DNA of 36,962 nt from Clostridium sp. CAG:411 (GTDB lineage: Bacteria; Bacillota; Clostridia; Lachnospirales; Lachnospiraceae), in assembly GCA_000437275.1 (NCBI GenBank), contig FR899735.1, positions 1 through 36,962 of the forward strand, in the 5' to 3' direction. Positions within the stretch are counted from its first letter, which is position 1; every line of letters starts with the position of its first letter. The notes under the pieces were generated by a model. It worked only from the letters and a program-made list of their open reading frames with translations. It made no database searches and had not been told where the DNA came from. Positions 15,381-23,853 of this stretch are shown one piece after another. A program made the position numbers and the translations under genes.

Positions 15381-17396
15381 ATGAAACACAGTCGTACAAA
15401 AGAAATAGATATGGAAAAGGTGACGTATATGAATGATTTTTTGCCAATTTCAAGAGAAGATATGAAAAAACGGGGATGGGAGCAATGCGACTTTGTATTT
15501 GTGATAGGGGACGCCTATGTGGATCACCATTCTTTTGGACCCGCTATTATAAGCCGAGTTTTAGAGAGTCATGGTTTTAAAGTTGGGATAATTGCGCAGC
15601 CAGATTGGAAGGACGAAAATTCAGTTAAGATTTTAGGACGACCAAGATTGGGATTTTTAGTCTGTGCTGGAAATATGGACACAATGGTAAACCATTATAC
15701 TGTAAATAAAAAGCATCGCCGTTTTGACAATTATTCGCCCGGAGGAGTAATGGGAAAACGTCCAGACCGAGCAACAATTGTCTATGGAAACTTAATTCGA
15801 AAGGCATACAAACATATACCAGTAATTATTGGAGGAATTGAAGCAAGTTTGCGTCGGTTGGGACATTATGATTATTGGAGTGATAAGGTAAAACGATCTA
15901 TTTTGCTAGATTCTGGTGCGGATCTTCTTTCTTATGGAATGGGAGAGCATTCTATGGTAGAGATTGCGGAAGCACTGGATAGTGGAATTGATATAAAAGA
16001 TATTACCTTTATAAAAGGAACTGTGTATCGTACAAATACATTGGAGAATGTGTATGATGCAATCATGTTGCCAAGTTTTCCACAAATCGTAGAAGATAAA
16101 AGAACATATGCAGAAAGCTTTTACAAACAATATTGCAATACAGATCCCTTTTCTGCAAAAGTGTTAGTGGAACAATATAAGGAGAAAGAATTTGTCGTTC
16201 AAAATCCGCCAGCAATGCCACTGACAGAAGCGGAGATGGATGCAGTCTATGCGCTACCTTATATGCGCAATTATCATCCTATTTATGAAAAGGATGGAGG
16301 GATTCCTGCCATTAAGGAATTAAAGTTTAGTCTTGTTAGCAATCGTGGTTGTTTTGGAGGATGTAGTTTCTGTGCGTTGACTTTTCATCAGGGACGAATG
16401 ATACAGTGCAGAAGTCATAAGTCGATTATTGAGGAAGCCAATCTGATTACGAAAGAACTGGATTTTAAAGGCTATATCAATGATGTAGGAGGTCCTACTG
16501 CAAACTTTAGAGATACGGCATGTGAAAAACAAAAGACAAGGGGCGTTTGTATTGGCAAGCAATGTCTATTTCCAAAACCGTGTAAAAATCTAAAAATTGA
16601 TCACAAAGATTATTTGAGTTTATTACGAAAACTTCGTAAGATACCAAAAGTAAAGAAAGTATTTATTCGTTCTGGTATTCGTTTTGATTATCTAATATAT
16701 GATAAGGATGATACTTTTATAAAGGAACTTTGTGAATACCATGTAAGTGGACAATTGAAAGTTGCACCAGAGCATATTTGCGACAGTGTGTTGCAACTTA
16801 TGGGAAAACCGGGAAATGAAGTGTATGAACAGTTTATTCAAAAATATAAAAAGACGAATAAATTGGTGGGAAAGGAACAGTATGTGGTGCCTTATTTGAT
16901 GTCCTCCCATCCTGGCTCTACCATGAAAGAGGCAGTCGAACTGGCAGAATATATAAGAGATTTAGGATATATGCCAGAACAGGTACAGGACTTTTATCCG
17001 ACACCGTCTACGATTTCCACCTGTATGTATTATACAGGCTTGGACCCTCGAACAATGAAGGCTGTATATGTGCCTAAAAAGCAACATGAAAAAGAAATGC
17101 AGCGAGCTTTGATACAATATCGTAACCCGCAAAATTATGACTTAGTGATGGAAGCGTTGCATGTAGCGCATCGTACCGATTTAATCGGTTTTGATTCGAA
17201 GTGTTTGATACGACCAAGACGAACGGCGAAGGAAAAACAAGCATTCCGAGAAGCTGCAAAAACGAGAAAGAATACCGAGAAAAAAAGTTATGGTAAAAAA
17301 GGGCAGCAGGTCGGAAAAGACAGCAGAACAGCGGGAAAGCATACGGGTACACCAAAAAAGAAAAAAGCAATTCGTAATGTGCATAAAAGGAAGTAA
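15381..17396 (+). CDS. YgiQ-family radical SAM protein
   Basis: A 671-residue radical SAM protein of the YgiQ family. The [4Fe-4S]-binding CxxxCxxC motif is C324, C328 and C331 in RGCFGGCSFCAL. The long N-terminal part matches YgiQ: FLPISREDMKKRGW, GDAYVDHHSFG, GIIAQPDW, CAGNMDTMVNHYT, GKRPDRATIVYG, GGIEASLRRLGHYDYWSD. A second Cys group (C-x6-C-x4-C near 392-403) in the central region may hold another cluster. The C-terminus is a basic Lys/Arg tail of about 60 residues, suggesting RNA binding, as is usual in this family. The start could be ATG 15381 or the in-frame ATG 15429; a TTG lies directly before 15381. The reaction is unknown; placement among RNA-modification genes fits a tRNA or rRNA substrate but does not prove it. 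Confidence 0.9.
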   Translation: MKHSRTKEIDMEKVTYMNDFLPISREDMKKRGWEQCDFVFVIGDAYVDHHSFGPAIISRVLESHGFKVGIIAQPDWKDENSVKILGRPRLGFLVCAGNMDTMVNHYTVNKKHRRFDNYSPGGVMGKRPDRATIVYGNLIRKAYKHIPVIIGGIEASLRRLGHYDYWSDKVKRSILLDSGADLLSYGMGEHSMVEIAEALDSGIDIKDITFIKGTVYRTNTLENVYDAIMLPSFPQIVEDKRTYAESFYKQYCNTDPFSAKVLVEQYKEKEFVVQNPPAMPLTEAEMDAVYALPYMRNYHPIYEKDGGIPAIKELKFSLVSNRGCFGGCSFCALTFHQGRMIQCRSHKSIIEEANLITKELDFKGYINDVGGPTANFRDTACEKQKTRGVCIGKQCLFPKPCKNLKIDHKDYLSLLRKLRKIPKVKKVFIRSGIRFDYLIYDKDDTFIKELCEYHVSGQLKVAPEHICDSVLQLMGKPGNEVYEQFIQKYKKTNKLVGKEQYVVPYLMSSHPGSTMKEAVELAEYIRDLGYMPEQVQDFYPTPSTISTCMYYTGLDPRTMKAVYVPKKQHEKEMQRALIQYRNPQNYDLVMEALHVAHRTDLIGFDSKCLIRPRRTAKEKQAFREAAKTRKNTEKKSYGKKGQQVGKDSRTAGKHTGTPKKKKAIRNVHKRK

Positions 17397-17409
17397 GTGA
17401 GGAATAAAA

Positions 17410-17976
17410 ATGCTGAAAAAATCAAAGGGAGAATATGGATATATAACAAAATCAAAGAGAATTGATATAATTAAGATGTTGCTTTATATAGTCGTAGCAG
17501 CTGCAATCTTTATAGGTGGTTTGTTTTTGAATAAAATGTCTTATAGAAATATCTTTACCATCTTGGCAATCCTATTTGTATTGCCTTGGGCTAGAGTATT
17601 TGTAGAATTTGTTGTATTTTTCCCATATAAGACACCGAACAAGGAAGATTATGAGAAAATAAAAGAGATAACAGCAGCGGAAGCACGTTTGCTGTCAGAT
17701 CTGGTGATTACATCAACAGAAAAGTCTATGGGTATAGATTTTGTAGTGATGGGAAATGGTTATGTATTTGGGCTTACATTGAATAAAAAGCAGAATCCAG
17801 AGGAGATTCAGAAATATTTAAGAGATGGCGTAAAGAACTGGAGTGATTCCTATCAGGTCAAGATTCATAAAAATATGAAATCTTTTTTGCAGGATGTGAA
17901 AAATGCAAGAGAAAAAGAGTTAAATCCAAAAGAAAGAGAACAGGTAGAATCTTATATATTATCTCTTATGGTATAA
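17410..17976 (+). CDS. Conserved small membrane protein of unknown function
   Basis: A 188-residue protein I do not recognise. It has a basic N-terminus, two adjacent membrane segments (about 22-41 and 47-70) and a soluble C-terminal domain of about 115 residues, rich in charged residues and beginning after the FFPYKTPNKEDYEK segment. The positive N-terminus suggests both ends lie in the cytoplasm. AGTGAGG precedes ATG 17410, and only 13 bases separate it from the YgiQ gene, so it is probably in that operon. Codon use looks like that of its neighbours. No catalytic motif is visible. A membrane-tethered accessory role is possible but unsupported. Confidence 0.75.
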   Translation: MLKKSKGEYGYITKSKRIDIIKMLLYIVVAAAIFIGGLFLNKMSYRNIFTILAILFVLPWARVFVEFVVFFPYKTPNKEDYEKIKEITAAEARLLSDLVITSTEKSMGIDFVVMGNGYVFGLTLNKKQNPEEIQKYLRDGVKNWSDSYQVKIHKNMKSFLQDVKNAREKELNPKEREQVESYILSLMV

Positions 17977-18022
17977 TGTTCTGACTATTTTGAAGGTGGG
18001 CTTGTGCAAGTACGAAGGATGG

Positions 18023-18052
18023 TTGAGATTTTACCACGAATAGTATCATAAT
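18023..18052 (+). promoter_or_regulatory. Promoter for the RluA-family gene
   Basis: TTGAGA at 18023-18028, an 18-base spacer and CATAAT at 18047-18052, in the 128-base gap before the RluA-family synthase. Confidence 0.5.
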
Positions 18053-18104
18053 AGAGGTAATTTATGATGAGAAGATAGATAGGCTTTAAAGAAAAGAGGA
18101 GAAA

Positions 18105-19076
18105 ATGCAAAAAATTATAGTAACAGAAAAAGAGGCGGGGCAACGCTTTGATAAATTTCTTGGAAAATATATGGCAAAAGCTCCTAAGAGTTTTTTTTAC
18201 AAGATGCTCCGAAAGAAAAATATTAAATTAAATAATGCTAAGGCAGATGGTTCGGAACGCTTACAGGCAGGAGACGAAATTGTTCTGTATTTATCAGATG
18301 AGACAATTGCAAACTTCAGCGAAGAAATAAAAACGGTTGAAGCAGGGGAAAAGCTGGATATTTTGTATGAGGACAGTAATCTATTGATTATAAATAAGCC
18401 AGTCGGGATGCTTTCGCAAAAAGCGAAAAAAGAAGATGTTTCAATTATTGAACATATTATTGCATATTTGCTGGAAAGTGGACAGATGACCAAGGAGCAA
18501 TTAAAGAGTTTTCATCCAGGGGTATGCAATCGATTGGATCGTAATACCAGCGGTATCATTATTGCGGGTAAGACATTATTGGGACTTCAAAAGATGTCTG
18601 AATTGCTAAAAACAAGAAATATTGGCAAGTATTATCAATGTGTTGTAAAAGGAAAAATAACAAAACAACAATGCATTGAGGGGTATTTGGTGAAAAATAG
18701 AAATCATAATAAGGTGCAAATATCAAAAGAGCCAAGCGAAGGCGCAGATTTTATTAAGACAGAATATGAACCAATTATTTATACTGAAGAATTTACATTA
18801 TTAAAAGTAAAACTTTTAACAGGAAAGTCTCATCAGATTCGTGCACATTTGCAAAGTATCGGACATCCTATCATAGGAGATGGGAAATATGGTGATGTAC
18901 CTACTAATAAAAGACTGAGAAAAGAGTTTAAGTTAAAGCATCATGTGTTACATTCATGGAGATTGGTATTTCCAGAATTAGAGGAAAAAGAGTTTGCAGG
19001 GGTATCTGGAAAAGTAATAGAAGCACCTGTTCCGACATATTTTGCTAAATTGAAGAAAGAGTTAGATTTATTATAG
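18105..19076 (+). CDS. RluA-family pseudouridine synthase (RluC/RluD-like)
   Basis: A 323-residue pseudouridine synthase with an N-terminal S4 domain (about 12-75, starting QRFDKFLGKYMAKAP) and the catalytic motif GVCNRLDRNTSGIIIAGK with catalytic Asp D145. LTGKSHQIRAHLQSIGHPIIGDGKYG near residue 245 is the second signature of the family. The S4 domain plus RluA core is the layout of RluC and RluD, which modify 23S rRNA uridines. Which positions are modified here cannot be told. Start ATG 18105 follows AGAGGAGAAA. recU follows after 22 bases and mnmM after that, so the three genes may be one operon ending at the 20237 terminator. Confidence 0.9.
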   Translation: MQKIIVTEKEAGQRFDKFLGKYMAKAPKSFFYKMLRKKNIKLNNAKADGSERLQAGDEIVLYLSDETIANFSEEIKTVEAGEKLDILYEDSNLLIINKPVGMLSQKAKKEDVSIIEHIIAYLLESGQMTKEQLKSFHPGVCNRLDRNTSGIIIAGKTLLGLQKMSELLKTRNIGKYYQCVVKGKITKQQCIEGYLVKNRNHNKVQISKEPSEGADFIKTEYEPIIYTEEFTLLKVKLLTGKSHQIRAHLQSIGHPIIGDGKYGDVPTNKRLRKEFKLKHHVLHSWRLVFPELEEKEFAGVSGKVIEAPVPTYFAKLKKELDLL

Positions 19077-19098
19077 ACATGAAAACGGGAGGGATAGG

Positions 19099-19632
19099 AT
19101 GCCATCATGGAATAGCAGGGGACTTCGGGGTTCCTTGTTGGAAGAAATGATAAATCATACAAATGAGAAGTATCGGAAAAGTGGATTGGCATTGATACAA
19201 AAAATTCCTACACCAATAAAGCCAATTGAAATCGATGCTACTACTAGACATATTACGTTAGCATATTTTGATCAGAAAAGTACGGTAGATTATATTGGGG
19301 TTGTTCAAGGTGTGCCAGTTTGTTTTGATGCAAAAGAATGTGCTACGGATACCTTTCCATTAGCAAATGTGCATGAACATCAAATCCGCTTTATGGAGGA
19401 ATTTGAAAAGCAGGAAGGAATTGCCTTTCTTTTAATTTATTTTAGGCAGCAGGAAGTATTTTATTATCTGACTTATAAAAAGTTGCGGGAGTTTTGGGAT
19501 AGAGCTACGCAGGGAGGACGAAAAAGTTTTCGGTATGATGAGTTGGAGGCAAGTTTTCAAATATCTACTTATGATGGTGTAATGCTCCATTATTTAGAAA
19601 TGATTAATCATGATTTGCAAATGCGAGATTAG
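19099..19632 (+). CDS. recU: Holliday junction resolvase RecU
   Basis: A 177-residue RecU-type resolvase, the Firmicutes enzyme that cuts four-way DNA junctions late in recombinational repair and chromosome segregation. The N-terminus NSRGLRGSLLEEMIN matches the RecU NRG...LE...N pattern. The PD-(D/E)xK active site reads STVDYIGVVQGVPVCFDAKE: the first Asp is kept, and the residue aligning with Bacillus RecU Glu101 is Asp, followed by Ala-Lys. FPLANVHEHQIRFM and FWDRATQGGRKSFRYDEL complete the family signature. GGGAGGGATAGG precedes ATG 19099. In Bacillus recU pairs with the penicillin-binding protein gene ponA; here it sits between two RNA-modification genes. Confidence 0.93.
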   Translation: MPSWNSRGLRGSLLEEMINHTNEKYRKSGLALIQKIPTPIKPIEIDATTRHITLAYFDQKSTVDYIGVVQGVPVCFDAKECATDTFPLANVHEHQIRFMEEFEKQEGIAFLLIYFRQQEVFYYLTYKKLREFWDRATQGGRKSFRYDELEASFQISTYDGVMLHYLEMINHDLQMRD

Positions 19633-19655
19633 GGTTGAGTAAGGAGTGAGTTGGA

Positions 19656-20216
19656 TTGCGTTATTCGGTTTCAGAAATTGTTCACGAAGCTATTAAACCA
19701 CATGTGACAGAAGGCGGACTGTGTATAGATGCAACGGCTGGAAATGGAAATGATACCCTCTATTTGGCAAAATTAGTTGGTGTAGAAGGGCAGGTAATTG
19801 CTTTTGATATTCAGGAGGATGCAGTTGCAAATACAGAGAAGAGATTACAGGAACAAGATATGTCTGAGCGGGCAAAAGTTGTATTGGATTCTCATGTAAA
19901 TATGGCTTCTTATGCGAAGGAGAATACGGTTGACTGTATTGTTTTTAATCTTGGATACTTGCCTGGCGGGGACCACAAAATGGCAACACAGGCAAATAGC
20001 AGCATTGAAGCAATGAATGTAGCATTAAAACTTCTAAAAAAGAAGGGACTGTTGAGCGTTACAATTTATAGTGGTGGAGATAGCGGATTTGAAGAAAAAG
20101 ATGCTGTTTTGTCATGGCTAAGGCAATTAGATCAAAGAAAATATTTAGTATTAGTTACAGAGTATTATAATCGGCAGAACAATCCGCCTATACCAGTTCG
20201 TATAATAAAATTGTAA
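19656..20216 (+). CDS. mnmM: tRNA 5-aminomethyl-2-thiouridine methyltransferase MnmM (YtqB type)
   Basis: A 186-residue class I SAM methyltransferase matching Bacillus YtqB/MnmM, which methylates nm5s2U at the wobble position of tRNA to give mnm5s2U. Shared landmarks are CIDATAGNGNDTLYLAKLVG (SAM motif I), VIAFDIQEDAVANTEKRL, FNLGYLPGGDH, the S-S-I-EA helix and the C-terminal NRQNNPPIPVRIIK. Length is close to YtqB. TTG 19656 follows AAGGAGTGAG. The gene ends 20 bases before a strong terminator. It fits the theme of translation-quality genes in this region. Confidence 0.9.
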   Translation: MRYSVSEIVHEAIKPHVTEGGLCIDATAGNGNDTLYLAKLVGVEGQVIAFDIQEDAVANTEKRLQEQDMSERAKVVLDSHVNMASYAKENTVDCIVFNLGYLPGGDHKMATQANSSIEAMNVALKLLKKKGLLSVTIYSGGDSGFEEKDAVLSWLRQLDQRKYLVLVTEYYNRQNNPPIPVRIIKL

Positions 20217-20236
20217 AGAAAAACTGGACAAAGAAT

Positions 20237-20285
20237 AAGCCCCAGAGCAGGACATATCGTATGTCTGCAACAGGGGCTTTCTTTT
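20237..20285 (+). terminator. Strong terminator after mnmM, at a convergent junction
   Basis: AAGCCCC (20237-20243) pairs with GGGGCTT (20273-20279), with a second stem GCA(G)GACATA/TATGTCTGC inside around a short loop, followed by TTTCTTTTT. It lies between convergent genes; read from the minus strand the T-run is weaker, so it works mainly for the plus strand. Confidence 0.85.
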
Positions 20286-20305
20286 TGATAAAAGACTATA
20301 TTTTG

Positions 20306-21127
20306 TTAAATGCTAAGCGGTGTTCTTTTTTCAAATACTCTATAATAAGAAGAAAGATTTAGATTGTCCAAAATTGCTGCCTCTTTTTGAAAGTCATAGG
20401 CAAGATGTTCTAGTTTGTGAGCATCGGAACCGACCGTAAAATAAGTACCACCCAATTCAAAATAACGCTTTAAAATTTCTTCTTTCGGATGTGCAAAAGG
20501 CAGACCATATTTTAATCCTGCAGTGTTTACTTCAATGCCTTTTCCAGCGTTAATGATAGCTTTTAGTAAAGCGTCTATCTCCTCTTGAAAACATGCGGGG
20601 TCATAGACGAAATTTTTATTTGGTGCATAACGGACAATGTAATCTAAATGTCCATATACATCAAAGTTTTTAAATGCTTCTACATTTTCTCGAATGGATT
20701 GAAAATATCTGCGGATACCAGCCTCGGTATCGTTGTGAATGCTTTCCCAGTAATCTGGATAGTAAGGGTCGTAATTATCCAGTAGATGGGAGGATGCGAT
20801 TACAAAATCAAATGGAAATGCGGAGATAAGTGTTTCCAGTCGTTGTGCCAAATCTGGTTTCATACCAAGCTCAATACCCGCCAGTATTTTTATTTGATCT
20901 CCATATTTTTTTTGCAAGGAAGCAATTTGTTCAAAATATGCTTCAACCTCAAATTCAAATATACAACCATAATCTAAATATTGTGGAGGATAATCATAAT
21001 CCATATGATCTGTAAAGCAAATGCGTTGTAACCCAAGTTCAATTCCTTTTTTTACCATATCTTCCATAGGTGCATCGGAGTCACCGGAAAAGGAAGAATG
21101 TACATGATAATCAGAAATAAGTTTCAT
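20306..21127 (-). CDS. hisK: Histidinol-phosphatase, PHP family (HisK/HisJ type)
   Basis: A 273-residue PHP-domain phosphatase. Metal-binding motifs appear in order: DYHVHSSFSGD at 6-16, FTDHMDYDYPP near 38-48, the Glu in AGIELGMKPD, SSHLLDNYDPYY, DVYGHLDYIVRYAP and the C-terminal GSDAHKLEHLAYDF. This order and length match Bacillus HisJ, which removes phosphate from L-histidinol phosphate in histidine synthesis. No other his genes are in the window, so a related phosphoester is possible. It lies 21 bases downstream of rqcH on the same strand and is probably co-transcribed with it. Confidence 0.88.
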   Translation of the reverse strand: MKLISDYHVHSSFSGDSDAPMEDMVKKGIELGLQRICFTDHMDYDYPPQYLDYGCIFEFEVEAYFEQIASLQKKYGDQIKILAGIELGMKPDLAQRLETLISAFPFDFVIASSHLLDNYDPYYPDYWESIHNDTEAGIRRYFQSIRENVEAFKNFDVYGHLDYIVRYAPNKNFVYDPACFQEEIDALLKAIINAGKGIEVNTAGLKYGLPFAHPKEEILKRYFELGGTYFTVGSDAHKLEHLAYDFQKEAAILDNLNLSSYYRVFEKRTPLSI

Positions 21128-21148
21128 AGTATCACCAGTCCTTAAAAA

Positions 21149-22897
21149 TTAATCTTCAATTTGTTGAATCCCTTTGATGGAAGGGGAGATAACCAGAGAG
21201 TAGTTTGTATAATATACCACAAATCCTGGTTTTGCTTTGTTTGGTTTTTTGATGTTTTTCTTTTCTGTGTAATCGATTTCTACTTTATCTTGCGCAGAAC
21301 CTTTTGAGTAAAAGCCAGCAAGTCTTCCAGCTTCTTCAAAAGTACGATCAGGAAGTTCTTCTCCATTGGTTTTTACGATTACGTGAGAGCCAGCAATTCC
21401 TTTTGCGTGAAACCACCAGTCATTTCCAGATGCAAATTTAAAAGTAAGTTCGTCGTTTTGGAAGTTATTTTTTCCTACATACATATGAAATCCATCAGAG
21501 GAAATAAAATGCAGAGGTTTATTTACGATTTTTTGTTTTTTCTTTTTGGAATTTCCTCCCTTTCGTTTCATGTAACCATAAGAAATCAATTCTTCCTTAA
21601 TCTGTGCCAAGTCACAATCGTTTACTGCAATATCCAAAGAGGAGCTAATTGACTCTAAATGCTGAATATCTTCTGCGGTTTCTTTTGTCTGTATTGTCAA
21701 AGCTTCGTAAGTTCGTTTTAATTTTCCGTAACGGTCAAAATATTTCTTTCCATTTTCTAATGGAGTGAGTGTAGGGTCCAGAGGGATTGTAATATCTTCG
21801 TTTGTATAATAATTTAAACAGGTCATAGAACGTTCCCCTTCTGGAACTGTATAGCCATAGGTATTAATCAGTTCTCCATAGATTTTATATTTTTCTCTTT
21901 TTTCTGTATCTTTTAGCTGTTTCATCTGTAAATCATATTTTTTACGATTTCGTTCCAACGCGTTGTTGATGATTTTTCTTAAATCAGCCGACTTCTGATG
22001 CATACGGGAATAGAGTTCTTTTGCTTCGTAATAGTTTTCCAGTATAAAAGAAATCGAATCATTTTGCGTTACTTCCAATGTTTGATAACAGGAGAGTAGT
22101 AAAGCAGAAAATTCTTTTGGCTGATCATTTTTATAAATGATATTTGGCTGAAAATCTCCAGATGCAATCTGTTCCATCATACGGGAAAAGTTGTGCTGGA
22201 GATGCAGTTGTTCCATTTCAGATAAACTATTTGCTGGCATTTCTGAATCTAGAGATGCCCGACAACATACTTCATTTGCCATTAATGGACTAAAACCTGT
22301 GAGAGAAGTATAAATTGCTTTTGCAAGTGGTTTATTTTTTGAAAAAACGGTTTCCATGAAATCCTGTTCGGAGATTGTCAAAGGATTTTTCTTTTCCTGC
22401 TGTTTTGGTATAAAGTAAGGGCGTCCTGGCAAAACTTCACGGACTGAACTTACCATACTGGAAATATGTTTAATACTGTCAATAATGGTATAGTCTTGAT
22501 TACAAAAAATAATATTACTATGTTTTCCCATGATTTCTACGATTAGATATTTCGTACAGATATCACCAAGCTCATTTAGGTGTTCAATTTCAAATTGGAT
22601 AATACGTTCCATTTCTGGTTGTGTAATAGAAAGAATACGAGCACTGTTTAAATGCTTTCGTAAAAGCATACAAAAATTTGGTGCAACCATTGGACTTGGT
22701 TTATTTTTTTCGGTTAAATAAATTAATGGAAGACTTGCATTGGCAGAAAGAAACAGACGCTCTTGTCCTTGCTTTCCTTTGATTGTCAATAATAAAGCAT
22801 CTTTTTCAGGCTGAGCAATTTTGTTGATTCTGCCTCCAAGTAAGTGTTCCTGTAATTCTTTTACAATATTTGCAATTACAATTCCGTCAAAAGCCAA
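21149..22897 (-). CDS. rqcH: Ribosome quality-control factor RqcH (NFACT family)
   Basis: A 582-residue NFACT protein, the bacterial counterpart of Rqc2/NEMF. It binds stalled 50S subunits carrying peptidyl-tRNA and recruits tRNA-Ala to add C-terminal alanine tails for degradation. NFACT-N begins MAFDGIVIANIVKELQ, a coiled-coil region lies at about 270-400, and NFACT-R is at about 450-560 with FHAKGIAGSHVIVK and LAGFYSKGSAQDKVEIDYT. The catalytically important Asp-Arg pair known as D97/R98 in Bacillus RqcH is Glu97-Arg98 here (QPEMERI). Older annotations call the family fibronectin-binding protein. The start has GGAGG upstream on the minus strand. hisK is downstream in the same unit. Confidence 0.93.
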   Translation of the reverse strand: MAFDGIVIANIVKELQEHLLGGRINKIAQPEKDALLLTIKGKQGQERLFLSANASLPLIYLTEKNKPSPMVAPNFCMLLRKHLNSARILSITQPEMERIIQFEIEHLNELGDICTKYLIVEIMGKHSNIIFCNQDYTIIDSIKHISSMVSSVREVLPGRPYFIPKQQEKKNPLTISEQDFMETVFSKNKPLAKAIYTSLTGFSPLMANEVCCRASLDSEMPANSLSEMEQLHLQHNFSRMMEQIASGDFQPNIIYKNDQPKEFSALLLSCYQTLEVTQNDSISFILENYYEAKELYSRMHQKSADLRKIINNALERNRKKYDLQMKQLKDTEKREKYKIYGELINTYGYTVPEGERSMTCLNYYTNEDITIPLDPTLTPLENGKKYFDRYGKLKRTYEALTIQTKETAEDIQHLESISSSLDIAVNDCDLAQIKEELISYGYMKRKGGNSKKKKQKIVNKPLHFISSDGFHMYVGKNNFQNDELTFKFASGNDWWFHAKGIAGSHVIVKTNGEELPDRTFEEAGRLAGFYSKGSAQDKVEIDYTEKKNIKKPNKAKPGFVVYYTNYSLVISPSIKGIQQIED

Positions 22898-23029
22898 AGT
22901 AAGATACCTCCTAATTTTTATTATTTGTCATACAGATATACTTATATGATGTGTTTGCGTATCGGGCATAGGTCCATGTAAATATGAATCTTTTGCTAAA
23001 TCTTATGATAAGATGAGAAACTTGTAATG

Positions 23030-23590
23030 TCAGTTCTTATCGTTTCTCTTAAGAGAACGAATATAGGAAAACGTTTCGTCTTCTCCTTTCTCTGCTAACA
23101 TGACTAACAAGTTTTCTAGAATTTCTGCTGTTTCTGGATGAATCATTCGGTGATTTTTTCGCTGTTGGTAATACTCCAGAGGGCTTTGATCTGAATACTT
23201 ATCCTTCATATAAATTTTGCTTGCAGCAACTCTGTCGCAAAACATTTCAATGATATAACGCATAGGCATTGGAACCGGTTCTAGTTGTTTCGTCTTTCTA
23301 CTGTAATCAGTCCAGTATTCAAAATGATGTTTATTTCTGCCTTTGTGATGCATCCAGGCTTTTGAATATCCATAAGCATCCCGTTCTCCCTCATTGGGAC
23401 TGCGATAGCCCTGATAATATTTTGCACCAACCCAAAACTCTGTAGGACTGTATTTGGAAAGGTCGTGACGTAGACCCTGCCATAAAATTCCTGCGCGGTA
23501 ACAGTTATATATTACCTGGTGCCGATGTTTTGTGATGGTTTTAAAGTGTTTCCATATATTTGAAAAATGAACTTTTTCACCCGCTGTCAT
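23030..23590 (-). CDS. DUF5662 family protein
   Basis: A 186-residue soluble protein I place in DUF5662 by its sequence: an N-terminal His-rich helical region (KHRHQVIYNCYRAGILWQGL), then HDLSKYSPTEFWVGAKYYQG, KAWMHHKGRNKHHFEYWTDY and a helical C-terminus. The ordered His/Asp pattern (HD near 60, HH and HH near 97-109) looks like an HD-type metal-binding helical bundle, but I cannot assign a reaction. Some annotations label such proteins catalase, for which I see no haem motif. Shine-Dalgarno AGGAGG lies just before ATG on the minus strand. The gene is monocistronic and divergent from the GH25 muramidase gene. Confidence 0.75.
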   Translation of the reverse strand: MTAGEKVHFSNIWKHFKTITKHRHQVIYNCYRAGILWQGLRHDLSKYSPTEFWVGAKYYQGYRSPNEGERDAYGYSKAWMHHKGRNKHHFEYWTDYSRKTKQLEPVPMPMRYIIEMFCDRVAASKIYMKDKYSDQSPLEYYQQRKNHRMIHPETAEILENLLVMLAEKGEDETFSYIRSLKRNDKN

Positions 23591-23635
23591 AGGTAACCTC
23601 CTAAAGTCATATGTTCTTTTGTTCCTGTCCTATCT

Positions 23636-23664
23636 ATTATAGAAAAAAAACTTTTTATTGTAAA
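23636..23664 (-). promoter_or_regulatory. Minus-strand promoter for the DUF5662 gene
   Basis: Read on the minus strand: TTTACA (23664-23659), a 17-base spacer and a perfect TATAAT (23641-23636), about 46 bases before the start codon. It is one of the best promoter matches in the window. Confidence 0.75.
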
Positions 23665-23754
23665 CCTTGTTTTCAGTAGCAGTTAGAGTGTTGGGAACAA
23701 ATATCAATTAGTTAAAATTTGGATATTCATCTGTAACCTGAGTGATATAGAAGC

Positions 23755-23783
23755 TTGAGACATCAAATAAAGTATGATAAAAT
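23755..23783 (+). promoter_or_regulatory. Promoter for the GH25 muramidase gene
   Basis: TTGAGA (23755-23760), a 17-base spacer ending in TGA, and TAAAAT (23778-23783). It faces away from the minus-strand promoter about 90 bases upstream; the two occupy the 263-base divergent gap, in which I see nothing else. Confidence 0.7.
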
Positions 23784-23853
23784 AAAACGGTTCATGTGGA
23801 AAAACAGTATATTAAATAGGTAATTAAAGTTTGTATTGTGAGGAATTAAGAAT

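Noticed and set aside
22999..23015. ATCTTAT-G-ATAAGAT palindrome between the DUF5662 and rqcH genes as a terminator.
   Set aside because: The stem is AT-only, short and has no T-run on either strand. It could be a binding site, but there is no support.
23030..23590. Naming the DUF5662 protein a catalase.
   Set aside because: I see no haem or manganese catalase motif; the label appears only as a legacy annotation of the family.
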